A DNA stretch of 64,000 bases from Epiperipatus broadwayi (Eukaryota > Onychophora > Udeonychophora > Euonychophora > Peripatidae). Below, one piece after another: positions 46,000 through 59,702 of the stretch. Made by a program: the position numbers and the translations under genes. The stretch lies in NCBI GenBank assembly GCA_028023455.1, contig JAQFVV010001031.1:63273-127272 (forward strand), in the 5' to 3' direction. The notes below the pieces were generated by a model. The model had not been told where the DNA came from, made no database searches, and saw only the letters and a list, made by a program, of their open reading frames with translations. Position 1 is the first letter of the stretch, and every line of letters starts with the position of its first letter.

Positions 46000-47150
46000 T
46001 ATTTTTTTTTAATTTTATTTCATATAAACCTTTCAGTATGTGATAGAGATCTGATTTATTTTGCGGCTACTTTAAAAGCATACTCACCAAAAATTCACAT
46101 ATAAACTCAACAACTTGTTACTCTTTTGATATGTTAAAAAGACCTCTAGCAGTATTCCAATCAGCGCTTAAATCAAATACCTTCCAAATTCACTCAATCT
46201 TATTTTTGAACTTTTGATTATTTTAACCAATTTTATTAATAAACATTTCAGTTCATTATTATTTCCTGGATTTCTATGTCAATAATTAAAGCATATTTGT
46301 TTTTAATTATTTTAAATATATGTTTGTGTGTACGCGCACATTCGTGTTTTGGAAAACCGACCAAGTCTCAAACATGAATGAAATCTTACACTACTAAAAA
46401 ATATTGCTTGTCTTATGTATTCCCTACATTTACGATCATGTAAAACTTAATTTCCCATTTGTTTTTAACACTGATGCCTGAGAAGAATTTTACTTCACTA
46501 TTTGTAATGTAATTATTTACAATATTACAATTTTTTTTCTAAATTATATGTAATTTCTTATTTTAACCAATCATCGAAATATTATAAATAAACTTTTTTG
46601 CACTCTGGATTTAGTCAAGGTAAGTGGAAAATTAGTTGCACATTACTTTGAATGGGCATAACTTCAAATTGCATATAATGTTGGCAGAAAGCTGTGTTTA
46701 ATATGTTTACACATACCTCACTGAAAATACTTTGCATGTATAGACAAAAAAATGAATTCTCACACAAAAATTATATTAAAACTCATAAAATTAAGACTAT
46801 GTTTACATTTGTGATATAATAGATTTTATATTTATTATATATTTCTACTAAGTCATAAATATATAACAGAGTGTCAGTCTAAATGATGATTTTATATTGA
46901 CGAAGTAGTCTAGAAAAATAAGTCGCTAAAATTTAGTAACTGTGCCAATTTGACCGGTCAAATCCAAAAAGAATGTAAAACATTAGCAAATGATGTATTT
47001 AGTTATAAATGTATTAAATTGTAATTATTATGAATCAATAAAAATATTGTATTTATAAAGTCATAATACATTGTTATATTTTGGCAGAGTATTACATAAC
47101 TTAGTATATTAGCTTTTTAGTCAAAATGTATAATAAATATTAAACATTAC
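46000..47150. other. A+T-rich DNA without recognisable gene
   Basis: No supported feature in this stretch. Confidence 0.5.
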
Positions 47151-47157
47151 ACCCTGT

Positions 47158-47522
<365 letters not shown>

Positions 47523-47524
47523 GA

Positions 47525-48545
47525 AAATGTTTGTGCTTTCGCGTATTGAATGCATTTATGTAATTATTTTAGGAAGTTATAAGTCAAATAAAAACCTGGT
47601 CTGGGGTCTATTTTTTTTGAAAGTCATGTGAAATGTTAATTTGTAACAAGTAAAAACTTGCATCGATGATGTATTCAAAGAGCATTTTTTTTAGATTATT
47701 TCACATTTGAAATAATATATTTTAGGTATTATAGATCCAGTAAAATATAGACATGATTATTCTGGAGATTTTAATATGTAATATTACACTTATAAGAAAT
47801 ACAAAACATAAATGATATTTTATATTCCAAACTTAAGATATGTGAGTTAATATGAAAATGTATAAGAAAACAAAAGTTATATTTAATAGTACTAAACCAG
47901 TTTATGGAGAATTCTCACCAGAATCATAGTGCAGAATAATACCTTACATTTGAGAGTCCAAGTGGCTGAGTAAAACGTAAATTTCTCTCAAAGTGTTTCA
48001 TTTCTTTCATTGTGAAACACAATAATGTTTTTTTCTGTTATCTGAAAGAGTCTCTTTTGCATTTGATCATGCTTCTTTATTTTTTTTTCTTAGCATCCCT
48101 CTCTGTGCAAACTGTTTTAACATTTGAGACAGGAAAAACAGGTCTAATGAACCTGTAAAAAAATTATGAGAACAATAACATAGTTAGCAATAAAAACCCA
48201 GCTAAACCATGGATCAGTCTTCAATATTTCCCTGAGATATTTCAACAAAATTTTAAAAAATCTACATCGACAGATTCAGAGTACGATTTAGAGCACCTCT
48301 ATCTCTCAATAACCTTCTAAATAACACCAAAGGTAAACATTTTTTTAAAATGTTCCACAAATGCTATATAAAATATATTGTCCCCTCTTTTACAGTAGTG
48401 TGGTTTACTATAAGAAATTTCATGTTAAAAGCTTTAAAGAATTGTCTAGGAAATTGGTTTATATAAAATGCAAACTTGTCGCAAAATAAAAATCAATATT
48501 TGTTGAACACGAGTTGGATACTTAACATATATTTCCCCGCACAAA
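47525..48545. other. A+T-rich DNA without recognisable gene
   Basis: No supported feature in this stretch. Confidence 0.5.
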
Positions 48546-48547
48546 TA

Positions 48548-48735
48548 TTAAAACAGATTGCACAGAGAAGCTTGTTAAAAAACAGAAAATTTAAAGAAGC
48601 ATGGACAATTGCAAATGACCAATATTCCATTAACAGAAATGAGTCTTAAAACAGATTGCACAGGGAAGGATGTTAGCAAAATAAAATTTAAACAAGCATG
48701 GCCAAATAAAACAAACTTGCATTCATTTAACAAAT
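48548..48735 (+). repeat. Tandem duplication of about 98 bp
   Basis: TTAAAACAGATTGCACAGAG...AAGCATGGACAA (48548) is followed by TTAAAACAGATTGCACAGGG...AAGCATGGCCAA (48646). Confidence 0.8.
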
Positions 48736-49207
48736 AAAAATTTTTTGCTTCTCACTATCAAAGTAATGGAATATATAATTTTGCATACTGGGGCAAATTT
48801 AATAAGTTTTGTGCCATTGTATATTGGGATGCTCACCTGCTTGTTGATTCTGGGGGTTATTTGCTGAATGTTGGCTTATGGCTATTAAATCCAAATTGTG
48901 TTTTCGTGTACGGTTTCATATTAATTTGCATATCTCTAGTTTTCGAATATGATTGCATAACTATATAAAAAGAGGTTAACATGTGATATTTAAATGATAC
49001 ATAAGTAAAATTGTAAGATCATGGTAATGGAAAGAAATAGAGTGATGAATTTGCAAGAATAAATATTGATCATAATCATTGGAATGATATTAACAATGGG
49101 TAAAGTGAGCAATGACTACATTATAGGGAAATATGAAGCTGGTATTCTAGAAACTTTAGATGATTTAAAACAATATTGGATTTATTTAAAAATACAATAG
49201 TATTAGA

Positions 49208-49281
49208 TATAGGTGGGATTCAAACTTAGACTTTCACACAACCCACTATTTGCAGTGCCATCTCATATTTCTGACACACCT
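49208..49281 (-). repeat. tRNA-like SINE fragment, copy 1
   Basis: On the minus strand it reads ...GATGGCACTGCAAATAGTGG...AAGTTTGAATCCCACCTAT, matching 49771-49845 over about 75 bp. GTTTGAATCCC is like the pol III B box. No intact tRNA fold is evident. Confidence 0.5.
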
Positions 49282-49368
49282 GATCACACACATGTTGAAA
49301 AGATAAATAATCACCAATATACGTATTTATGCTAAATCAGCAATCATCAGTTGGTCTAGATTACTATC

Positions 49369-49478
<110 letters not shown>

Positions 49479-49742
49479 CAGTGCTCAGCTTTATATAAAG
49501 ATAATAAATCTTCATATTTTAATGGACATGCTTCAAACTTTTACAACTCACAACTCTTCAGCCTTCCATTTCATTGAAAATCTGATGATGGAACGTTCAA
49601 ACACCTTGTTAGTTCCAAGGTTGTCATCCTACCCATGTTGACATATTAGTCATTATGACTCCTCATGTACAGAAAAATAAACAATTTATACATACATATG
49701 TGAGGGATGGGCAGACCTTTTATACACTATTTATATAAATTA

Positions 49743-49884
49743 ATACATTATACAGGCTTAAACCTGCTTTAGGTGGATCAGCAATATGAGATGACACAGA
49801 GAGTAGTGGGTCGTGTGAAAGTTTGAGTTCGAATCCCGCCTATATTACATATATAAATGCAAGTTTAAGCCTGTACAATGTACT
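49743..49884 (+). mobile_element. Small element with 25-bp inverted ends enclosing a tRNA-like SINE piece
   Basis: ATACATTATACAGGCTTAAA (from 49743) pairs with TTTAAGCCTGTACAATGTA (ending about 49882), with three mismatches over about 26 bp. Inside, 49771-49845 carries the tRNA-like block ending GAGTTCGAATCCCGCCTAT, with a consensus B box at 49827-49836. It could be a SINE with inverted flanks or a MITE that captured one. Confidence 0.5.
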
Positions 49885-50163
49885 AATAAAATTAGATTTA
49901 AGATTAAAATCAATATTAAGTAGTTAAAACTTAGTAATTTCAAACTGGAAATTGGAAACATTATTATGATTAATGAAAAAAATGAAAATAACAGAGTGAT
50001 TAAAAATATCATTAGAGAAGTGTGAACTTTGGATAGCTGTTGTCATCATATTTATTCAAATTATTTATTGAAAATAAAATCGTGACTATAAAAAAATTAT
50101 ATTAGGCACATTTACAGTAATCATTATTTAAGGAATGAAACACAAATACAGATTCAGAATAAA

Positions 50164-50275
50164 GTAATAATATTTACTGAGGCTATAATCTCGAGAAAAT
50201 GCGTGTAAAATGCGATAGTAGGGACCTCTACAGGTGTTTAACCACAAGCTTACGCTATGAAAGAAAAGAGGGAAA
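50164..50275 (+). repeat. Single arm of the 33.4-kb fold-back family, spacer reversed
   Basis: 'gtaataatatttactgaggctataa' and 'tagtagggacctctacaggt' match 33376-33450. After 'cacaagctta' the spacer reads CGCTATGAAAGAAAAGAGGGA, the reverse complement of the spacer at 33463-33483. The second arm is missing. Confidence 0.65.
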
Positions 50276-51139
50276 CAAAATGCTAAAATGGTGGATAACT
50301 AGTAAAATATTTTAAATTGTGGAATAATAAAAAAAGTAATGATAGGAATGGATAAATAGAGGATAAAATAATTTATGGTTGGACAGATAAATATTACATA
50401 TTTAGATCAAATTAAAAAAAAATGTTATCCAGGTAATATGACTTGTGATAACAATGGATGTTTTGAAAACATTAATAAAGAAGAATAATGTCACTTATTA
50501 CAAAATAAATATTCCTTATGTAAAATGAATAGAATTAGATTTATTTAAAAAATTATTTGGAGAACCTTGGCATTTGAATGTAAAGCGTTATCTTTTTCAA
50601 ACAAAGAATACTAGAATATGGAGAAGTCTAAATACTACGGTTGCACAAAAAATCAAACTAATGACTAAATATGTATAAAACATGGAGCTTAATAAATCAA
50701 CTGAACAGAGAAAAAATGAGAGTTTACATAATAGGACATTATTTTTTAAGAATATTTTCGAAAGCAAAATTTTGATAATAAGATTGAGAGATAGACCAAG
50801 TATCTTAAAAAGATATTGTCTTTAGTGAAGTCTTATGTTTTCATGTGCAATTATGACAAAAGTGTTGACGTTAAATTAAAATGGATGCAATATTTTGAAA
50901 GCTGAAGAACAGACAGACGTACAAATAATTTAGAACAATAAAAAATATCTTTAAAATTATTAAAACATCATGTAATTATTATTTTGTATGCTTGTATAAA
51001 CTGTTAGCACAATTTTTTTTCCAGACAATAGGGACATTTAGGAAAATTCCGAAAGAACACTTATTAATTACAAGAGCTAACATTAGATGTCGCTATTGTT
51101 TAGAAATCTTTTACATTTTTTTGTGTTGTATTTGAGTGA

Positions 51140-52545
51140 AATGGAAAAAGCAATAGAAAGATTAGGAAGAGGGATAGAGATACCGTTAATATGTAGTAAG
51201 GTATATATATTTTGTCAGGGTTTTTTTTGCGGATGATATATTTTTGTGTGCAGAAAGAAAAGAAGATATGGAAGTTATGTTGAGGACAAGTGCAAGGGAT
51301 GGTAAAGAGATGGGGATTAAATTTAGTGAAGAAAAAATCAAATATAATGATGGTTAATACTGGGGAAAATGAAGATGTAGAATTTTTATTGGGAGATATT
51401 AAGTTAAGTGTGGTGAATAGATATAGTTATTTGGGAATTATTTTAAGTAATCAGTAAAATTATTTGGATGGATGGGGGAAACAATTGATAAATGAAGCCA
51501 AGAAAAGAAGGGATGGATAAAGAAATTAACAGTGATTTCATATAATAAATATGACGTACTTAGAATTATATGAAAAGTAGTTGCAGTAGCAGGGTTAACA
51601 TATGGTAATGATGCATTATATGTTAGTAAATAGGTATTAAATTACTTAGAAAAAGTTCAAAGAGAAGTAGGAAGACATGTAATGGATGCAGATATATGGA
51701 CAGAAAAAGAGGCAATTCAAGAAGAAATGGGATAGTCAAGTTTTCATATGAGAGATGCAAAAATTAAAATGAAAATGTTTGGTAGATTGCAGTTTATGGA
51801 TAATAAAAAAATAGCTAAAATAGTATTTAATTGGGTTATGAGTAAAGGACAGGTAACAAGATGGGTGAGAAAAATTATGCAGTATGCAAAAGATTTTGAT
51901 AACGAATTTATATCAGTATATTTGTACAAAAGATGGGATGATTGTATTAAGAGAATTGTTGAGTGTTGTAGTAGTAAGGAATGGCACAAAAGAATAGATT
52001 TATTAATAAATAATAGGGAGTTAGATGGAGAAATAGTATGGAGAGTAAAAAGAGTTTAAATATATATAGAAATAAACAGAATATTAGGTGCGAGTTAATA
52101 TATGATAATAGTAAGGAAAGTAGTTTATTATTTAAGGCTTGAACAGGATCTTTAGCTACTAGAGAATATGCAAGTAAATGGCAAAAAATGGGTGATTTAT
52201 TTTGTAAATTATGTAAAAAATGAATAGAAAATATTAGGCATATGTTAATAGAATGTAAATGTTTGCAAACAGAAAGGGTACATATAATGAAGTTATGGAA
52301 GAATAAATATGAAAAAAGTGATTGTACAGAAAGTGAAAATTGGTTTTTATGCTGGGTTTGGGAAAATATAAAGGGGATTTAGATATAAAGGTTATAGAGT
52401 TGACAAAGATTATGTTGTGGAAATGGGATGGAGCAGAATATGGGCAAAATTTACAGTGGGGAATGGAAAATCTTGGCATAATTGCTGAGATATTCTTGAC
52501 TTAGTTTAAAGAGAAGCCACAATACAACACATCACATAACATTGC
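51140..52545 (+). pseudogene. LINE reverse-transcriptase C-terminal half, copy 2
   Basis: Decayed ORF2. LSEMEKAIERLGRGIEIP (near 51130-51185) leads into FFADDIFLCAERKEDMEVML (near 51222-51290), the catalytic F/YADD motif. GIKFSEEKIK and NRYSYLGIILSN (near 51415-51450) follow. The thumb/connection region VLNYLEKVQREVGRHVMDA comes next, and then a 103-codon open stretch (51748-52059: KGQVTRWVRKIMQYAKDF). The C-terminal knuckle-like CKLCKK..ENIRHMLIECKCL spans about 52202-52262. The 3' end carries GAGAAGCCACAATACAACAC and ATCACAT, matching the end of the 29.4-kb copy. The 5' half, including the endonuclease, is absent, as expected of 5'-truncated insertion. Confidence 0.8.
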
Positions 52546-52549
52546 CATA

Positions 52550-53755
52550 AATTCAGTATTCACAAATCTAAAAATCCAGGTTTGATCCCTGTATAGTATT
52601 TTTACTTGTCAAGCCAACAACATCTTAAGAAAACAGAAAAAAATACCACTCAAAACATAGTGCTATATAGTAAAATGTGTGGACTTACAAAAAGGTGAAA
52701 ATATTTCAAAAAAAAAAAAAAATAAGCAAAGTTTTAAATGTTCCAAAAATAAAAAAAAAGCATTGCATTTTAGATGATAAAAATAGTCCATAATATATTA
52801 AATACTAATAAAAATATTTGGTATTAAAAAAATAGCATAGGGAAAATATTTACTCTTAAATAGTTCATAAATGATAGACATGAAAAGTTATAAGAATTTG
52901 ATTTTTCTTGGAGCTAGTTACGTTATTAATTATGTTTATGCAATTATATATAAGACAAATATTATCATTATATGTTAGTAAAAAAAAAACATTTAGTTTA
53001 TAATTTATTAAATAAAATAAGATTACCTTTTCTGAAAAAAAAAAAAAAAACATTAAAATACTTAAAATTATATTTTTAATAAAGCAATAGAAATTATCAT
53101 TATGTATTAAAAAAACATGTTTACTATTTAATGCATATAGAAAGTTGTTTGGATTTTGAAAAACCTGTAGTACATTATTATATTTTACTATTTTGTATTT
53201 GTTTTACACAGACCTGCTTTTTGTGGCAGTAAGAAATTTTTTTCTGTAGACTTTTTTTACACACACGCGCGCGCACACACACACACTATATATATATATA
53301 TCTAATCGATGTCAGTATTTTTTTAAAATATTATACGTAACTTTATAAATAAATATTTGAAAATATATATATATCAAGTTTCGTAACTTCGCATAACAAT
53401 CTAGAATCCAGACAAATAGACCAAAGCCGACGATCCCAGGATTGTTACATCCTGAATCCAACCACACTTACCTCATTTGCCCATACTCTATGATTCAATA
53501 TCCTACAAATGACTACACTTGAAATCACATGTAGTAAACAATGTTATTCGTGGCCAGCATAAGGCAAGAAGAAACATGAAGACTCCTGGCTAGAAAACGC
53601 TATAATTTAAAATCTAATACTATTTCAAATAAAGACATATTAATGCTAAGATTTATAAACAAATAGGATCAATAATTAGAATTTGATTGCATAAATGAGA
53701 CGAAGAAAGTCTAGTTTAATTTAACTGTACATTTATTACAATGGTAAACCATAAA
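52550..53755. other. A+T-rich DNA; (CA/CG)n-(TA)n tract at 53259-53302
   Basis: No coding region. A B-box-like GGTTTGATCCC lies near 52579. The short compound microsatellite contains an unusual CGCGCGCG run at 53266-53273. Confidence 0.5.
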
Positions 53756-53759
53756 TCAC

Positions 53760-53887
<128 letters not shown>

Positions 53888-54246
53888 CTACACGAATAAA
53901 GTGTGATAAACAAAGCACAAAAACATTTATTATAAACAACACTTAGCCAAGCGCTTTTGGTGATGTATATCAGAATCATGGTGACATACTGAACTGAACA
54001 GTTAATATTCCAGTACATACTCAGTGAAACACTAGTGCTACACTGATTAATAACATTTTTAGACTTTGCAATTAACCAAGTCTCTTTCAACTTCTTTTTC
54101 CGATCATTTGACTCATGTTACCATGATTCTGGTATACAGTACCGAAAGCTCTTAGCTAATTGTTGTTTATAATTAATGTTTTTGTGCTCTGTTTTTCATG
54201 CTTTATTTGTGTAGAATAATTTTCATTATCTGACAGTGTTTTTATG

Positions 54247-54247
<1 letters not shown>

Positions 54248-54289
<42 letters not shown>
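54248..54289. repeat. (TA)n microsatellite followed by a B-box-like motif
   Basis: About 42 bp of TA, then TACCAGGTTCGATCCGCAGA. GGTTCGATCCG (54296-54306) matches the pol III B-box consensus, suggesting a SINE whose 5' part was replaced by the microsatellite. Confidence 0.6.
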
Positions 54290-54293
<4 letters not shown>

Positions 54294-54454
54294 CAGGTTC
54301 GATCCGCAGAAGATCTTACTTACACTGCAAATGTTATGGCTGGTTTCAAACTTCTTTATAATGCATTTATAATCTTATTTAATTATAAATATTATGTGAA
54401 TGAACCGGCATGTTTGAGCAAAGTGGGAAATATTACTGATAGCTTTAACTATTA

Positions 54455-54625
54455 ACAATACCCACTATCAGATTGTCACCCACCTTGGCTGCTAGATTCA
54501 AACCTCTACTATCCAAACACTTTATTTGTTTCGGAGTAAACCCTGGGTAGCAGCTAGACTAAGACTAATGTATTCGGACAGTAGGCTCATAATCCAATGC
54601 TTGAAACAATCCCTTATCTAGCTCA
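54455..54625 (-). repeat. Possible tRNA-derived SINE fragment
   Basis: On the minus strand the segment contains CATTGGATTATGAGCCTACT and AGAGGTTTGAATCTAGCAGC, the latter B-box-like. It is less A+T-rich than its surroundings. The assignment is tentative. Confidence 0.3.
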
Positions 54626-54639
54626 GTCTATTTTTTTGA

Positions 54640-56060
54640 TCAATAACAAAATATAGTTTCAAGTAGTGGTTAAAAAGAATTGATAAAAGATTGGTAAAAG
54701 AATTGCTAAAAAGAATTGGTAAAAAAAAATTGACCCACCAATAAACTTTTAAGTTTAAAGGCATTTTATTTTAATTATCATTTAGTCTCTAAATTTAAAT
54801 ATTTTTAAATCTTATTTACTAACATGATACTGGTATTTCAAATATAATGATCATGCACATGTTAATTCACACACTGACATATATGACAAAGCATTACATA
54901 ATATAAACTCATATCTGCTGAACACACAAATAAATAGTTCATTTTTATGTGCTATAGAGTTCATATAATTTGACTCTTAGAGAATTCACAAATGTGATAG
55001 CTACTTAGGAAGGAATATATAAAAAAATGTTATTTACCTAGGATTTTTGGAATGTTGACTTCTTCTATTTGCTGCTTGTAATAAAATATTCTAACCGGTT
55101 AGATTTGAAGTTTCGTGAAGAGATTTGATGCTTATCCATTGGTATTATTCTTGGAGACAGTTAAACCTTGAGTGGCTTCAGGTTGTTACACAGACATCAC
55201 TTTGTTTGAGTAGGTTTGGCTGTTTTCATTGGACTTCAGGCTGGAGAAAGATGTATGTTTTCCCGATGCTTTAACACTGAATTCTTGTTTGGTTTGCACA
55301 ATTTAAATTATACTCTTAACTTTTTGAACTGAAATCAACTGTTATCTGCCCTCAATTAACTAGACTAAATGTCTGATAAAATCTTTGGCTATTTATACAT
55401 GACACATGTTTTTTGTTTCATGTCTCCGGCAATATGTGTTGTCAAAATTCCTTTAGTAACTAATATTTTTTAATCTTGTTGTTGGGTATCACAAACATGT
55501 TGTTTTATATTTTTAATTAGTAGCCACCACTGAACTTGCTGTTTTATATATTTGAATTTCATTTATTTCTTTAATATTTATTACTTATCCATTATTTACC
55601 ATTGCACATACATATTTTACTAACAAACTTATATTAATCATTTATGCACATATATAATTCATCTAGATTCAATACTAGTTTTAAGATTACCTTTTCTCTA
55701 GCTTAAATAAAAAGAGATTTATATTTTAAACTGGAAAAATCAACTTTTAATTTCTTTACTTTTTCTAATCAATCACTTTTAACTTTCATGAACAATATTT
55801 TCTTTAAACTAACAACAATAATAAAAGAATTATTTGCTTATTTAAAAACCCACTTATGTTAATTTGACATTTCTAAAGTGAACACCCTTCCCACTTTTAT
55901 TTAATTGTTTTTAACTTTTTTTTTCCAAAACTCTTTAACTTTTATGTTTTTCGAAAACAAACTGTAATAAAACTCTTAAACTTTTAAATATGTTTTCTTT
56001 TAACGAATAATTTTTGTTTTAATAATTTTTTTTAAGCAAAATTATTATGTGCCAATTCAA
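54640..56060. other. A+T-rich DNA without recognisable gene
   Basis: Only a short imperfect repeat of AATTGGTAAAAG units near 54676-54733 was seen. Confidence 0.5.
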
Positions 56061-56066
56061 GATTGG

Positions 56067-56068
<2 letters not shown>

Positions 56069-56134
<66 letters not shown>
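56069..56134. repeat. (TA)n microsatellite, left flank of the giant palindrome
   Basis: About 66 bp of TA. Confidence 0.95.
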
Positions 56135-56138
<4 letters not shown>

Positions 56139-57540
56139 AACAAAAACCAGTAGAATCTTGTAACTTGCTATATCACTTGTATTTATGATCAATAGATGGC
56201 GTTTTACCAAAACATTGAACAAGTGTATAATATGTTTACATAAATGACAAACAAGTCAGAATTAAGTATCTCTTTCATTTGTCCACTTTCAAATCAGCTG
56301 ATTTCAAGCTTATTTTACTATCATCAGTGAAATATAGAGCTAGAAAGTAGATCTAAAACACTGACTCCAAGTGTTTATGCAAAATGTTTCTATCAATTTG
56401 CAAGCATGAATTTTTCAGTCCGGTCAAAGTCTTCAAACTCAGCCTAACAAGCTAGCTAGCTATATGGGTCTGATTTCAGTTCAGTTTCACCACATAGTCA
56501 AAGCTTCTGCAATATATATCATTGCAAAAACCTTTAAAGGTACATTTATGAAAAACAAAAACAAGTTAGAATCACGTAACTTGCTATATCATGTGTATTT
56601 ATGATCAATATGTGGTGTTTTACCAAAACAATGAACAAGTGTATAATGTGTTTACATAAATGACAAAAGAGTCAGAATTATCTGTCTCTATCATTTGCCC
56701 ACTTTTAAATCAGCTGATTTCAAGCTAATTTTGCTATTATTAGTGAAAGATAGAGCTAGAAACTAGATCTAAAACACTGACTCCAAGTGTTTATGCAAAA
56801 CGTTTCTATCAGTTTGAAAGCATGAATTTTATAGACTGGTCAACATCTTCAAACTATCTAGCTTGTTAGGCTGAGTTTGAAGACTTTGACTGGTCTGAAA
56901 AATTCATGCTTGCAAATTGATAGAAACGTTTTACATAAACACTTGGAGTCAGTGTTTTAGATCTAGTTTCTAGCTCTATCTTTCACTGATGATAGCAAAA
57001 TAAGCTTAAAATCAGCTGATTTGAAAGTGGGCAAATTAAAAAGATAGTTAATTCTGACTCTTTAGTCATTTATGTAAACAAATTATACACTTGTTCGGTG
57101 TTTTAGTAAAACGCCATCTATTAATCATAAATACAAGTGATATAGCAAGTTAAGTGATTCTAACTTGTTTTTGTTTTTCATGAAGGTACCTTTAAAGGTT
57201 TTTGCAATGATATATATTGCAGAAGCTTTGACTATGTGGTGAAACTGAACTGAGATCAGACCCATATAGCTAGCTAGCTTGTTAGGCTGATTTTGAAGAC
57301 TTTGACCTGTCTGAAAAATTCATGCTTGCAAACTGATAGAAACGTTTTGCATAAACACTTGGAGTCAGTGTTTTAGATCTACTTTCTAGCTCTATATTTC
57401 ACTGATGATAGCAAAATTAGCTTCAAATTAGCTGATTTGAAAAGGGGCAAATGAACAAGATAGTTAATTCTGACTCATTTGTCGTTTATGTAAACAAATT
57501 ATACACTTGTTCAGTGTTTTGGTAAAAACGCCATCTATTG

Positions 57541-57544
<4 letters not shown>
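56135..57544. mobile_element. Giant fold-back palindrome (arms about 670 bp, 18-bp loop)
   Basis: The sequence is an inverted repeat centred between 56864 and 56865. The arms 56185-56855 and 56874-57544 pair with no net length difference, and the loop is 56856-56873. The left arm has a further 50 bp (56135-56184) that the right end lacks. Each arm is itself two diverged tandem modules. The module end GAAAAACAAAAACxAGTxAG occurs at 56135 and 56550 and, inverted, at 57179. CAGCTGATTTCAAGCT and ATAGAGCTAGAAA blocks occur once in every module. It has no coding capacity and (TA)n arrays on both sides. A transcript across it would fold into a long hairpin. Confidence 0.9.

Positions 57545-57617
<73 letters not shown>
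57545..57617. repeat. (TA)n microsatellite, right flank of the giant palindrome
   Basis: About 73 bp of TA. Confidence 0.95.
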
Positions 57618-57621
<4 letters not shown>

Positions 57622-57624
57622 AAA

Positions 57625-59420
57625 GATAACACAGATTTCTGCAATTTCAAAGTAAAACTGTTTCAGTTATTATTTATCTGGACTGCAAGTTCTCAGCTGT
57701 AGGGTTGTTGAGCTTGACTGGGTGTCTGCTGGCATCATCTTCTTTCTCAATCTGTTAGGGTTTTTGTGTCTTCTAGCCACCATGTGATATGTTAAGGCAT
57801 TGTGATAAGAGTAACCTCTATTTTACCCACAAAGTTACATCAAAACACTGCCCGTTTTTAGCCAGACATATTAGAAATTAAACTGATATGTGTTTTTGAT
57901 GCACCTGCTTTTATAAAATGGCTACTGACTATGCTGGGTTTAAAATAAGGGTATTTATATGCTTGCCCTATACACACTTACATTAGGAACCCATTACCTC
58001 ATGAATTTTCTTTACTGATACAAAATTCCTTAAATTTAAATCTAATCCATTTTTGGATTTCTGTGATGCTATTGTTCCTTTTAGGCTATTAAAAATAGTG
58101 TTGGTCAATGCATTTTCTGTATGACTTTCTATTTTAAACATTTTTAATTTTCCATTAGTTTGATTTTAAAAAGTGATTTTTTTATGTTTAACTACTGCAG
58201 TTGTGGCAGTTAAAGTAGATTCTTGTTTACAACAAATATGTTTTAATTACTTGACCAGCATGTTTTTTTTTTTTTTTTTAATTTTAATTACTAAATAAGA
58301 AACTCTTTTAATTATATATATATAAAAAAACATTTTAATGTATTTTTTAATAAAAAACCTCTTAATATTTTTTAAAGAAAAACTTTTAAACATTTTAATT
58401 ATAACTTTTAAAATTTTAAATCATTTCATCTCTATATACATTATGTATAGGGCAGATTATATATCGAATACAAATTTATACTAACAAAATTATTAATAAA
58501 TTGACTTTAAACATTACTCTATATAATATTTTTTTTAAAAAATATTTTGTAACAAAAATACACTATACTTTTTTATTACTCCTATCTAATTATAGCATTG
58601 GATCACATGTAAATATATAATGCTGTTTCGACAGACATGATAGTGGGTTTTACAAGCTAATTTTAAAAGTGTAACATTTAAAATAAGGTTTAAACTTAGC
58701 ACAGATGAGTGGGTCTTTAGGTTGATGGTGAAATGATAAGGTTTGGAAGGCACAGCCACACCATTCAATATCATGGAATTTGGATATAATTCACAGTACT
58801 TAAGCCTATTAAATACAACTTTTTTCAGATGTTTGAAATACAAATTTTGATGTAGGCAAATTGTAATCATCAGAATAACACATTCATTGAAATCCCATAA
58901 AAGACTGATAAGTTTATAATTTATAATACTTTTTTTTAAATATTAATATTAGTACTGCATTCTTCCAATTATTTAGTACATCTTTATCATTTTCATATTT
59001 AGTACATATACTTTTCCATAACCCTTTGTATTTATTCCCTTTCTTTTTTTAAGGTATAAATTACAATTCCATCATGACTGGAGCTTTTCCCCTTTCTCAT
59101 AAATTTAATTACATGTCTCCCTTTTTCAATTAACATCCTGGGCAATTCAAAAGTTGAGGAGTGACTTGTTCTTTATTGCTATATAATTATTGATATGACT
59201 CTTCTAATGATCCATCTCTATTTTTATTAATTGTTACATATTTTTTTCTTTTTGCAAAAATATGTATTCTACCAATAATTAAATGTTGTTTAACCCTCAT
59301 GACACTTTAGTTCTCTTATATAGATTTTCTTGCTAGTTCACAGTAATACTTTCTTATGTCATTACCAACTCTTTTTCACAAAAAAATTATAAAATCCACA
59401 TATTCACTCGTTCTTAATTC
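57625..59420. other. A+T-rich DNA; one unrecognised 94-codon frame
   Basis: The minus-strand frame 58586-58870 (MITICLHQNLYFKHLKKVVF start) is the only frame here not made of simple repeat. It contains GVAVPSKPYHFTINLKTHSS and shows no domain I recognise. It may be transposon debris or chance. The rest is featureless. Confidence 0.35.
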
Positions 59421-59421
59421 A

Positions 59422-59422
<1 letters not shown>

Positions 59423-59516
<94 letters not shown>
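59423..59516. repeat. (TA)n microsatellite
   Basis: About 94 bp of TA. Confidence 0.95.
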
Positions 59517-59519
<3 letters not shown>

Positions 59520-59636
59520 GCAAAACCATAAAACAATACAATACTAGATTAAATCCAAAATTTTACCAAAATCCTTACACAACCATGGTTTCATGTACTA
59601 CAAATAGACCTTCTCAAGTGAAAATCAAACTAAAGG

Positions 59637-59640
<4 letters not shown>

Positions 59641-59698
<58 letters not shown>
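59641..59698. repeat. (TA)n microsatellite
   Basis: About 58 bp of TA, 124 bp after the previous array. Confidence 0.95.

Positions 59699-59699
<1 letters not shown>

Positions 59700-59702
<3 letters not shown>

Noticed and set aside
49771-49845. Intact tRNA gene suggested by GAGTTCGAATCCCGCC
   Set aside because: The T-arm-like end is good, but no consistent acceptor and anticodon stems can be drawn; a SINE remnant fits better.
54248-54320. tRNA gene suggested by GGTTCGATCCG
   Set aside because: Only a B box is present; there is no A box, acceptor stem or anticodon arm because the upstream side is a (TA)n array.
58586-58870. 94-codon minus-strand frame as a host gene
   Set aside because: No recognisable domain, splice context or neighbouring coding signal; kept only as an unrecognised frame.
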